Made by a program: the position numbers and the translations under genes. A stretch of 64,000 bases of DNA from NCBI GenBank assembly GCA_016795485.1, contig JAEUHM010000012.1, positions 17,646 to 81,645 of the forward strand. The letters are read 5' to 3'. This stretch comes from Verrucomicrobiaceae bacterium (GTDB taxonomy: Bacteria; Verrucomicrobiota; Verrucomicrobiia; Verrucomicrobiales; Verrucomicrobiaceae). The notes under the pieces are model-generated. The model was not told the DNA's origin. It saw nothing but the letters and a program-made list of their open reading frames with translations, and made no database searches. This document shows positions 56,754 through 64,000 of this stretch, piece by piece. How positions within the stretch are numbered: the stretch's first letter is position 1; each line of letters begins with the position of its first letter.

Positions 56754-57923
56754 TTACCAAGTGGAGTTTACGTGGCCGAGCGCTAACAACACGTAGGAGG
56801 TCACCAAAACAGGGTCACTCTCCATCCAACGGCCGGCTTCATTCGTCCAGGAGCCGTCTGCTTTTTGAAGATTGAGAAGTTTGGAGGAAAGTTGGCCCTT
56901 CCAGTCGATGACTTTGCCGTCCTTGGTCTTTAGAGCATCCAGTTTGGCAGCGCGGAGGCTCTTGGCCATGGTGTGGAAGTAGTAGAACTTGCCTTCCTGA
57001 CCCATGGCAGGGTTTTCGTCGACCGTGAAGTTCTCGCTGAGCCAAGTGACCGCTGCTTTCACTCGTGGATCTTCATTGCTGAGGCCAGCATAGATGAAAC
57101 TGAGCATGCCTGCATAGCTGATGCTGCCATAGGAGCGCATGGCCACACGTCCGTTGGCATCTGGTTCTGACTTGGGACCGCGCGTCTCCGTGGGGCCGTA
57201 GATGAAGCCTCCGCGCTCTTTGGCATCGGTGCTGACCCAGGGCTGCTTGTTGCTCTCCGGCAGATTCTGACAGCGCTCAATGAAAGCGATAGCGGCTGCA
57301 AAGTTGAGCTTGGGCTCATTCTTGAGCGCGTCACCACGATCCGCCAAATAGGCCTCGGCATACTTCAGTGCTTCAAGAGTGAAGTGCGTGTTGGAGAGAT
57401 CGGCATGGAAGCCTTTGTCGTCTCCATAGCCAATGCCTCCATCCAGGGGATTGTCTGCTTTGCCCTTCTCATCAAGATCCATCTGGCGGCTGATGAGGAA
57501 GCGGCGGGCACCCAGAATGGCTTGATCAAACTTGCTTGGGTCTGGATGAAGGACGAGGGCCATCAGAGCAAGAGCGGTGTTGTAGTTGGCACGCGCCTTG
57601 ATGTAAATGCCGCCATCGGGCTGGACATTCTTGATGAGGAAAGCATAGCCTTTCTCCAACTCAGGGCTGAGCGGGTCCGATGGCTTGCGGGCTGGATCAG
57701 CCATGTGGGATGCTAGAACTAGCGCGGTGAATGCGACTGGCTCTGCATCACCCCATGCGCCGGTTTCGGCGTTCTGCTTGGTTTTTAGAAAGCCAAGTGC
57801 TCGCTGAAAGGAGAGCTGGATTTCTTGTTTGGTGGAGACATTGGCCGCAGGCAGAGTGCTCTGGGCAAAACTCTTCGTGATGAGTGTAGCGATGAGGGCA
57901 GTACCGATGAGGAGGTTCTTCAT
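56754..57923 (-). CDS. Exported prenyltransferase/squalene-cyclase-like repeat protein
   Basis: 389 residues with a signal peptide (NLLIGTALIATLITKSFAQ). The mature part has alpha/alpha-toroid repeats with QW-like motifs (QNAETGAWGD, QKADGSWTNE). The Asp-rich catalytic motif of squalene-hopene cyclases is absent, so enzymatic cyclisation is unlikely. Such proteins are common and uncharacterised in Planctomycetes and Verrucomicrobia. It follows the YdjY-like gene by 9 bp and is probably the last gene of the three-gene secreted unit 59961-56754. Confidence 0.8.
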   Translation of the reverse strand: MKNLLIGTALIATLITKSFAQSTLPAANVSTKQEIQLSFQRALGFLKTKQNAETGAWGDAEPVAFTALVLASHMADPARKPSDPLSPELEKGYAFLIKNVQPDGGIYIKARANYNTALALMALVLHPDPSKFDQAILGARRFLISRQMDLDEKGKADNPLDGGIGYGDDKGFHADLSNTHFTLEALKYAEAYLADRGDALKNEPKLNFAAAIAFIERCQNLPESNKQPWVSTDAKERGGFIYGPTETRGPKSEPDANGRVAMRSYGSISYAGMLSFIYAGLSNEDPRVKAAVTWLSENFTVDENPAMGQEGKFYYFHTMAKSLRAAKLDALKTKDGKVIDWKGQLSSKLLNLQKADGSWTNEAGRWMESDPVLVTSYVLLALGHVNSTW

Positions 57924-57932
57924 GGCAGGTGG

Positions 57933-58664
57933 TTATTTGGTTGGAGCGATGATCAAAGTAACGGGCGAATCCACTGCGGGCACTAGGTCTTCCATGACAA
58001 ACCAGGCTTCGTCATTGCGGTTGCGTGGCGTGGGGCAGTTCAGGATGGCGGCGACATCATAGTAGATGCCCACGAGATTTCCGTGCAGCGCGGCGGAGAA
58101 ACCAGACTCTTGCACCATGGAGCCATTGAAAATCCAGTGGTCAAAGTCGGTCGGCGCTTTTTCAGTCGTGTTGTCCTTGATCCAGTCCCGGATCTGCACG
58201 CGTTTCTTTTCTGCGTCTTTGCCAGTCTCCACAAACAACTGAACTTTATTAGCCCCTGGAGTCTTCGTTTGGGTCTCCTCAAGGTTCTTCTTCACCGTGG
58301 GGTCCTTCTCGTGGTCGAACAAGCCATTGTGCCCAGGCTCATAGGAGCACAGCAGCAGCGCGACCTGCATGTCCACCGGACTGATGCTGGTTTTGAGAAT
58401 GCTCTCATGGGTTTTTCCGGTCTCATGAACGAGCGCAAACTCAATCTGCCCCTGCTGCATATTCACAGCACAGGGAATCCGGATCTCACGTGTAGCGCTG
58501 TTGAAACGAATGCCGCCGAGTTCGTAATCGTTGTTGCCGAGATCTTTGATGCGCTTGGCAGCAGCAGCGGGGTCGACTTTAGGCTTCTCTTCAGCGGCGG
58601 GCGTCTGCCCGAGCACCAAAGTGGAGCTGAAGCAGAGCGCAAAAAGTGTCAGCCGAGAAATCAT
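57933..58664 (-). CDS. Exported YdjY-domain protein
   Basis: The ATG at 58664 gives a signal peptide (ISRLTLFALCFSSTLVLGQ) and 243 residues; upstream frame is atypical. The mature part contains a YdjY-like domain: IRFNSATREIRIPCAVNMQQG, EFALVHETGKTHESIL, and MQVALLLCSYEPG. YdjY is itself uncharacterised and often associated with redox or Fe-S gene clusters. It lies between the M14 peptidase gene and the cyclase-like gene, all on one strand and all exported. Confidence 0.75.
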   Translation of the reverse strand: MISRLTLFALCFSSTLVLGQTPAAEEKPKVDPAAAAKRIKDLGNNDYELGGIRFNSATREIRIPCAVNMQQGQIEFALVHETGKTHESILKTSISPVDMQVALLLCSYEPGHNGLFDHEKDPTVKKNLEETQTKTPGANKVQLFVETGKDAEKKRVQIRDWIKDNTTEKAPTDFDHWIFNGSMVQESGFSAALHGNLVGIYYDVAAILNCPTPRNRNDEAWFVMEDLVPAVDSPVTLIIAPTK

Positions 58665-58755
58665 TGGAGTGAAGTGCCACAAATGGGCGCGATGGCGAGG
58701 GGAAAGCATGGGCAAGACCTGTTCAGGTGGGTTAAAGGATGTTCGTGCCATTCGG

Positions 58756-59961
58756 CTACGGCTTCAAGTAGGCCCGCAAAGTCCTGCCGAGTCCAGCACC
58801 GACCTCACCATAGCCTGCGATCGTCATTTTTGGGCTATTCCAGCCGGTTTCCAGGGTGACGGACAAAGTGCTGTCGCTCGTATGGGCGCGGACCCACCCA
58901 CTGCTCATTCTTCCTCGCTCCTCCTCAGTCTTCACATAGCTCGCGGTGCGATACGTGGGCTGAACGGGATGCGGCTTTGTGATCTCCTGGGCCGCAAGAG
59001 CGATCCAGCGATTGTAGTTGGCCTGCTGGCTGGTGCTCATCCGCTCAAAGGCGAATGGGCCGAAGAAAAAGATCGGGTCCGATGCTCCGGGATTGTGGAG
59101 ATCGATGAAAACATCCAGTCCAACGCGGCTCTGGATCTCCTGGATGCGCTTCTGAGCTGCGGCCACTTCTGGGTAAATGGGCTGAGTGGCCCAGTCGCGA
59201 TTGTGATCGCGCGGAATCGCCTCTTTGCCACCCGCGCCCAGGAATGCGTTGTCCACGTCCATGATAGGGATGAAATGAATGCAGGTGTTTGCTCGCATGG
59301 AGGTAGCTTCATCACTGGTGTACCATTGCAAGAAACCACGTCCAACTTGACTTCCGCCGGCCTCCCAGGCGTGCTGCCGCGCTTGCACCCATACTTGATG
59401 AGGGGCATCCATGGCACCGATGCGAATGCCTTGCACTGGCCTGTCACTACGGGTACGCGCCAACTCGAAAAGCTCTGCTTGATCACCGAGCTTCTGCTTT
59501 GCCTCATTTAAGAGAGCCGCTGCATGTTTAGGCGTGAACGGTGGCCCCCAGGCAATGCGAAAGCTCGCTGCGGGTGCCTTGATGCGGTAGCGCATGATTT
59601 TCTCTGAAGTGAGCACTCCAGGGGTCTCCGTGGGTGTCCACGTGACCTCATCCGTGCTGATCCAAGCGTGCTTGGGCTGGCACCAAGTATTGGCGAGCAC
59701 CATGGCCTCGCGAAATGGCTTGTTCTGAGCTTGAACCTCCAGGGTCAACTCACCGCCTGCTTCTGCACCCCCAATCTCCAGATACCACCAGCACGGCCAC
59801 CCGCGTCCTTCATGCAAGTGTGGCATGATGCGCACGGTATCTGCGGTGTTGGACACCACATCGGCATTCCCGCCCTCAAACTCCGTGTTCACGGTGAGCG
59901 CGGCAAGGCGGGATGCTGCGGACAGCACTAGAGTGGCAAAGACAATGGATGGACGAATCAT
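58756..59961 (-). CDS. Exported M14-family zinc carboxypeptidase
   Basis: 401 residues with a signal peptide (IVFATLVLSAASRLAA). An N-terminal beta domain (about 25-140) precedes the catalytic domain, as in the cytosolic carboxypeptidase subgroup. Zinc ligands are seen in ARQHAWEAGGS (HxxE) and DLHNPG (third His); the catalytic Glu is likely in TLETGWN near the C-terminus. It probably trims peptides in the periplasm. An intact set of key residues suggests an active enzyme. Confidence 0.85.
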   Translation of the reverse strand: MIRPSIVFATLVLSAASRLAALTVNTEFEGGNADVVSNTADTVRIMPHLHEGRGWPCWWYLEIGGAEAGGELTLEVQAQNKPFREAMVLANTWCQPKHAWISTDEVTWTPTETPGVLTSEKIMRYRIKAPAASFRIAWGPPFTPKHAAALLNEAKQKLGDQAELFELARTRSDRPVQGIRIGAMDAPHQVWVQARQHAWEAGGSQVGRGFLQWYTSDEATSMRANTCIHFIPIMDVDNAFLGAGGKEAIPRDHNRDWATQPIYPEVAAAQKRIQEIQSRVGLDVFIDLHNPGASDPIFFFGPFAFERMSTSQQANYNRWIALAAQEITKPHPVQPTYRTASYVKTEEERGRMSSGWVRAHTSDSTLSVTLETGWNSPKMTIAGYGEVGAGLGRTLRAYLKP

Positions 59962-59996
59962 GCTCCCAATACGAAGCGATGTGATGCCTTGTTGTA

Positions 59997-62900
59997 CTAA
60001 GCCGTAGCAGCCTCCTCTGGCGGCATAGACGGCTTAGCGACGAAGAGAGCCTTGAAGTCCTCCATCGCCACGTAACAGAGCGGCACGAGGAACAGGGTAA
60101 TGACCGTAGCAAATAGGCTACCGTAACCCATCGCAACAGACACTGGCGTGAGAAACTGCGCGTGAGTGCTCTGGGCACCACTGCTGAAAAAGAATGGGAA
60201 GAGGTGCGAAAGCCACGTGCCATCAAAGATCAGAGGCACCAGCCCGAAGAACGTGGTGATCTGTGTGAGGAAGATGGCACGGAAACGCCTGCGGCCACCC
60301 TGCTGCACTGCTTCCCTAACAGACATGCCACCGTCTTTGAGGAAGTTGATCTCATCCACCAGCACCAGCGTGTCATTCACCACCACGCCGCACACCCCTA
60401 GAATGCCGAAGAAGCTCATGATGCTGACAGGTAAATCGTGAAAAAGATGTCCGATGACCGAACCAACGATGCCAAAGGGTACCACAAGCAGTACAATGAA
60501 CGGCTGAAGGTAACTTCTAAATGGTATGGCCATGAGGGCGTACATTCCGCCGAGGACCAGAAGAATGGCCATTAACATGCGATTGCTACTCTCTTTCTGC
60601 ACCCGCGCTTCACCTTGGAACGTCCATTGAATGTGACTGTGCGATGCGAGTAGATTGTCCATGAACGCGGTAATCTCTGCCCGTAAGGCATCGACATCCG
60701 TTGTCTTTTTGTCCACGTCTCCCGTGATGTTAAGTGCCCGCCGCCGATCCACACGCCGGATACTGGTGAAGCTCTTGACGACTTTGGCCTCTGCCACACG
60801 CTCAAAAGGCACCTCCAGCCCGTTAGAGGCACGCACGCGCATTGTTTCCAGTGTGGCTAGGTTTTGTCGCTCACTCTTGGGGAGCCTGAGCATGACCTTG
60901 ACCTCGTTTCTGCCCCGCTGGATGCGTTGGACTTCATCACCATAGAAAGCTTGCCTTACCTGACGTGCGAGGTCGCCCACGGTGATGCCAAGCTGTTGCG
61001 CCTCTGGCTTGAGTCGGAGTTGGATCTCATTGCGGCCACTGTCCAAAGAGTCATTGACGTCAAAGATGGCCGGGTAGGACATGAGTTTCTCCTTCACCTT
61101 GTCACTCATCGCCAGCAACTCTTTGGGATCGGTGCCCGTGAGTTGCACGTCAATGGGATCTCCACCGCGCATGATCTCCGCTCGGAAGGTTAACTCCTCC
61201 GCGCCCACAATGGTGCCGATGCGTTTGCGCCACTCGTTGCTCATCTCGACGGTATTAACCTCCATCGTGCGCTCTTCCGGCCCAAACGTCTCCATCACCA
61301 CGCTGCCAACGTGGGACCCGCTTGATTTGGTGGAACTGCTGCCAAAGGAGAGCGTGCCGCCCGACATGGACACAATGTGCCTCACTACGCTGACGCCATC
61401 CTTTGAATACTCCTTCTGCATTTGGGTGGCGATGTCGTAGATTCGGCTGATGTGCCGCTCGGTGATCTCAAAGGGCGTGCCATCCAACATCGTGAGCCTG
61501 CACTCTATCCGCTCGCTGGCTACTCTAGGGAAGTAAACCGTGGGGATTCGACCACCATAGTAGGCCCCAAGAATCAGGATGAGGCCGCCAAATAGAAAGG
61601 CTAACATGAGATAGCAGTGCTTTACACACCAGCGAATGGACGGGTGGTAAACTGTGTCTACGAACCACATGAGCGCTCGGTCAGAAACACGGTGCACCGG
61701 CTCCAACACATCCCCCGCACGGCCCAAGAACGGATGGGCGAGGTGACTGGGCAAGATCAACTTTGTCTCCAGCAGGGCGATCAACATCACGGTGATGAAC
61801 ACCAACGAGATGGGCTTGAACATTGAGCCCCAATCCGTGTTGTCGAACGCCATGGGCAGGAAGGCGACCACCGTCGTAAGAACCCCAAAGGTGATGGGCA
61901 CAGCCATACGGCGGGTGCCCTCGATCGCTGCATCCAGCGGATTTCGGCCCTCTTTGCGCAACTGATCCGCGCTTTCACTGATCACGATGGCGTCATCCAC
62001 CACAATGCCGAGCACCAGGATGAATCCCATCAGCGAGGAAAGGTTGATGGTGATGTTCAGCATCGGCATCAAGGCAAAGGCGCCCAGGAACGACATGACC
62101 ATGCCAACGACCACCCAAATCACAGCCTCCATGCGCAGAAACAGGCCCACACAGATAATAACCAAGATGAAGCTACTCTTTGCGTTTTGAACTAACAACT
62201 CAATGCGCCCCTTCACAATCTTTGACCGGTCGTTCCAGAAGTCCAGCTTCACGCCACTGGGAAGCTTCTGATTGGTCTTTGCGATGTAGTCTTTCACCAA
62301 CTCACCAATCGTGATGGCATTCTGCCTGCCTTCCCGCATAACGGTGATCATCACGCACCGCCTACCATCTAGCCTGGCAACAAGCGGATTCTCGGTAAAG
62401 CCATCATTGATTGCCGCTATTTCACCCAAGGTGAGCTTGGTGCCGTCTGGACGCGTTAGGATCACCACCTTAGCATAGTCCTCGCCTGAGTAGGCTCGTC
62501 CCTTGGTGCGGATCGACACATCTCCGGCTTCTGTTTGCACCGTGCCTGCTGGCAAATCGAGTGCGCTGTTTCGTATCGCGTCACTGATCTGTGCCAGCGT
62601 CAGATTGTATTTCCGCAAGATCTCCTCCGGCACTTCGATTCCGATCTCGTAGTCACGAATGCCTGAAATCTCGGCGTGAGAAATCCCGTCAAGACTGGAG
62701 ATGTCGTCCCGGATCTGTTCAGCTAGGCGATTGAGATCGCGCTCAGCCATATCGGCACTGAGAATGACCGTGATGACTGAGTGAAAAGCGTCATCCATTT
62801 GGATGCGTGGCTTTTCAGACAGCGCGGGAAAGTTGGGGATGGCATCAACGCAGATTTTGACGTCTTCCATCACTCGCCGCACATCCTGACCTTCCTCCAC

Positions 62901-63182
62901 CTCAATGGAGACGGATGCCCCGCTTGAACTGGCGGTGGAGTTGACATGCTTGATGCCGCCCACTTGCTGAATGGCTTCTTCGATTTTGATCGCAATGGTC
63001 TCCTCCGATTCCTCTGGGATGGAGGCCGGGTAGGGCACCTGAACGGAAATGTAACGTGACTCCACGTCTTGAAACACCTCCAGAGGGATGCGGTCCATCC
63101 AAAGCGTCCAGAGACCCGCCACCATCACGGCGAGCATCAGCAGATTGGCAGCAACGCTGTTTTTGGCAAACCAAGCGATCAC
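59997..63182 (-). CDS. RND-family efflux transporter
   Basis: With a GTG start at 63182 the protein has 1,061 residues and opens with VIAWFAKNSVAANLLML, the usual N-terminus of the family; the ATG at 63245 adds 21 atypical residues. Two repeats each of six helices and a large periplasmic domain are present. Helix 4 has the proton-relay Asp pair in FILVLGIVVDDAIVISES, and the second half has FGILGVCGVVVNDTLVLVDE. It is of the AcrB/MMPL-like type. No membrane-fusion protein or outer-membrane factor is adjacent within the window, so its partners are elsewhere or upstream genes are missing. The substrate is unknown. Confidence 0.88.
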   Translation of the reverse strand: MIAWFAKNSVAANLLMLAVMVAGLWTLWMDRIPLEVFQDVESRYISVQVPYPASIPEESEETIAIKIEEAIQQVGGIKHVNSTASSSGASVSIEVEEGQDVRRVMEDVKICVDAIPNFPALSEKPRIQMDDAFHSVITVILSADMAERDLNRLAEQIRDDISSLDGISHAEISGIRDYEIGIEVPEEILRKYNLTLAQISDAIRNSALDLPAGTVQTEAGDVSIRTKGRAYSGEDYAKVVILTRPDGTKLTLGEIAAINDGFTENPLVARLDGRRCVMITVMREGRQNAITIGELVKDYIAKTNQKLPSGVKLDFWNDRSKIVKGRIELLVQNAKSSFILVIICVGLFLRMEAVIWVVVGMVMSFLGAFALMPMLNITINLSSLMGFILVLGIVVDDAIVISESADQLRKEGRNPLDAAIEGTRRMAVPITFGVLTTVVAFLPMAFDNTDWGSMFKPISLVFITVMLIALLETKLILPSHLAHPFLGRAGDVLEPVHRVSDRALMWFVDTVYHPSIRWCVKHCYLMLAFLFGGLILILGAYYGGRIPTVYFPRVASERIECRLTMLDGTPFEITERHISRIYDIATQMQKEYSKDGVSVVRHIVSMSGGTLSFGSSSTKSSGSHVGSVVMETFGPEERTMEVNTVEMSNEWRKRIGTIVGAEELTFRAEIMRGGDPIDVQLTGTDPKELLAMSDKVKEKLMSYPAIFDVNDSLDSGRNEIQLRLKPEAQQLGITVGDLARQVRQAFYGDEVQRIQRGRNEVKVMLRLPKSERQNLATLETMRVRASNGLEVPFERVAEAKVVKSFTSIRRVDRRRALNITGDVDKKTTDVDALRAEITAFMDNLLASHSHIQWTFQGEARVQKESSNRMLMAILLVLGGMYALMAIPFRSYLQPFIVLLVVPFGIVGSVIGHLFHDLPVSIMSFFGILGVCGVVVNDTLVLVDEINFLKDGGMSVREAVQQGGRRRFRAIFLTQITTFFGLVPLIFDGTWLSHLFPFFFSSGAQSTHAQFLTPVSVAMGYGSLFATVITLFLVPLCYVAMEDFKALFVAKPSMPPEEAATA

Positions 63183-63423
63183 CCCGCACCTAAAGCGCCA
63201 AGCAGACCGGAGACAACTGCATTTCACCCAATTGTCCGCACTCACTCGCCCATTCTACGGGGCTTCGAGAACAAAATCACATTACTCGCAGAATACTCTC
63301 GACATTTTTCAGCGGATTTTGTCTTCTCATTCAGTCATCGCCTTGCTACGGCGTCTTATGCGCCCTTGCGGGTTTCTCCGCCAAAGAAAAGTCAACGGTC
63401 ACTCCGAAACGAACTACTGCGAT

Positions 63424-64000
63424 ATGAATGCACCCGAGCCACGAAACGAGGAACCTGGAACTAGTGCCGGTGCTGTCAGCGGTATTACACGCAGCAAGTC
63501 CCTCCTCCCTGCCTTCCGTCGTTTCTCCCGTCAGGCTTGGCTGCTGCACGGATACCTGATCGCTAGTTTGATTCTGCTGCCTGTTTCCAACTTCAGCTAC
63601 GGTCAGGAGGCAGATCCACCACCTGAGGAATCTGGTGCGCCCACTCCAGACCCTGATCCAGCGCTCACCCCCGAGGACCCGCCTCCTGCCGAAGAACCTC
63701 CGCCACCGCCTGACCCTGCTCTCACTGACTCGGATGGCGATCTCCTTTCTAACGCCACGGAAGCTGAGCTTGGCAGTGATCCTTACAACCCGGACTCGGA
63801 CTACGATGGTGTGACGGATGCGGATGAAGTTCAGATCACGGGCACTTCACCCACCAATGAAGACACCGACGGTGATGGGGTCAGCGACTTCAACGAGTTC
63901 TACGGCAACTACACCGTGGACACCGATACCGCAGGAGAAGGCTCCACTCCTTACGATTGGGATGGCGATGGTCTTGAAGACCCCACTGATCCAGATCCGT
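63424..64000 (+). CDS. Secreted thrombospondin-type-3 repeat protein, truncated by the window edge
   Basis: The frame is open from ATG 63424 to the edge, 192 residues. A long N-terminal region with a membrane/signal segment (GYLIASLILLPVSNFS) precedes a Pro-rich linker and calcium-binding loops of the form DSDGDLLSN, DSDYDGVTD, DTDGDGVSD and DWDGDGLED. The same loop type occurs in the giant DUF1800 protein. A large surface protein is expected. It is divergent from the RND gene across about 240 bp. Confidence 0.8.
   Translation, partial: MNAPEPRNEEPGTSAGAVSGITRSKSLLPAFRRFSRQAWLLHGYLIASLILLPVSNFSYGQEADPPPEESGAPTPDPDPALTPEDPPPAEEPPPPPDPALTDSDGDLLSNATEAELGSDPYNPDSDYDGVTDADEVQITGTSPTNEDTDGDGVSDFNEFYGNYTVDTDTAGEGSTPYDWDGDGLEDPTDPDP

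Overview
The window looks like chromosomal DNA of a verrucomicrobial bacterium, probably of the Verrucomicrobium/Prosthecobacter kind. This rests on gene families, not on a database match. The indicators are secreted DUF1549/DUF1553 and DUF1800 proteins, each paired with a Tat-exported DUF1501 protein, a PEP-CTERM protein, large exported proteins with FG-GAP, PA14 and thrombospondin-type-3 repeats, and a sigma factor of the type common in the Planctomycetes-Verrucomicrobia group. I saw no tRNA, rRNA, CRISPR array, transposase or prophage.

Layout. 1-12.3 kb: a truncated sigma-factor gene (minus), a 16-unit array of 21-bp palindromic repeats, a 1,899-residue secreted FG-GAP/DUF11 protein, then minus-strand genes for a small anchored protein, a serine hydrolase, transketolase and a DUF1353 lipoprotein. 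12.4-30.4 kb: mostly housekeeping genes: a RecD2-type helicase, a ferredoxin/HdrA-like pair, a 2-hydroxyacid dehydrogenase, an NtrC-type regulator, a pseudopilin, an overlapping dGTPase - SDR/shikimate-kinase fusion - queG operon, a DUF1549/1553 + DUF1501 pair, serS, queC, and two minus-strand secreted proteins. 30.6-42.6 kb: a secreted-protein region with a 2,394-residue PA14/CHRD/DUF1800 protein, its DUF1501 partner and a sugar-dehydrogenase-like/cytochrome c fusion. 42.6-52.7 kb: a CPA2 antiporter, an MFS transporter with a TIM-barrel isomerase, a GT39-like membrane protein, and a four-gene overlapping operon (unknown protein, pseudouridine synthase, DUF5009 acyltransferase-like, Tm-1-like). 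52.65-54.6 kb: a gene-free repeat island. 54.6-64 kb: a UPF0314 protein, a dihydrolipoamide-dehydrogenase-like flavoprotein, three secreted proteins on the minus strand, an RND pump and the start of another secreted repeat protein.

The most unusual content is non-coding. Two arrays (598-933, 21-bp units; 52833-53096, 22-bp units) differ in unit sequence but share a design: a short palindrome repeated every two helical turns. Both are followed on the same side by a related flank holding the same three sequence blocks in the same order. The second array abuts five tandem copies of a ~246-bp unit built as a nested four-tier palindrome, and near-identical 36-bp direct repeats bracket the whole island. 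This array-plus-flank arrangement is the best candidate for an undescribed element.

Genes that appear to work together: queG and queC both belong to queuosine synthesis, although they are 5 kb apart. The DUF1549/1553-DUF1501 and DUF1800-DUF1501 pairs are two versions of one secreted two-gene arrangement. The MFS transporter and the Tat-exported isomerase form a small uptake/processing unit. The ferredoxin and the HdrA-like protein overlap by 4 bp and probably form one electron-transfer module.
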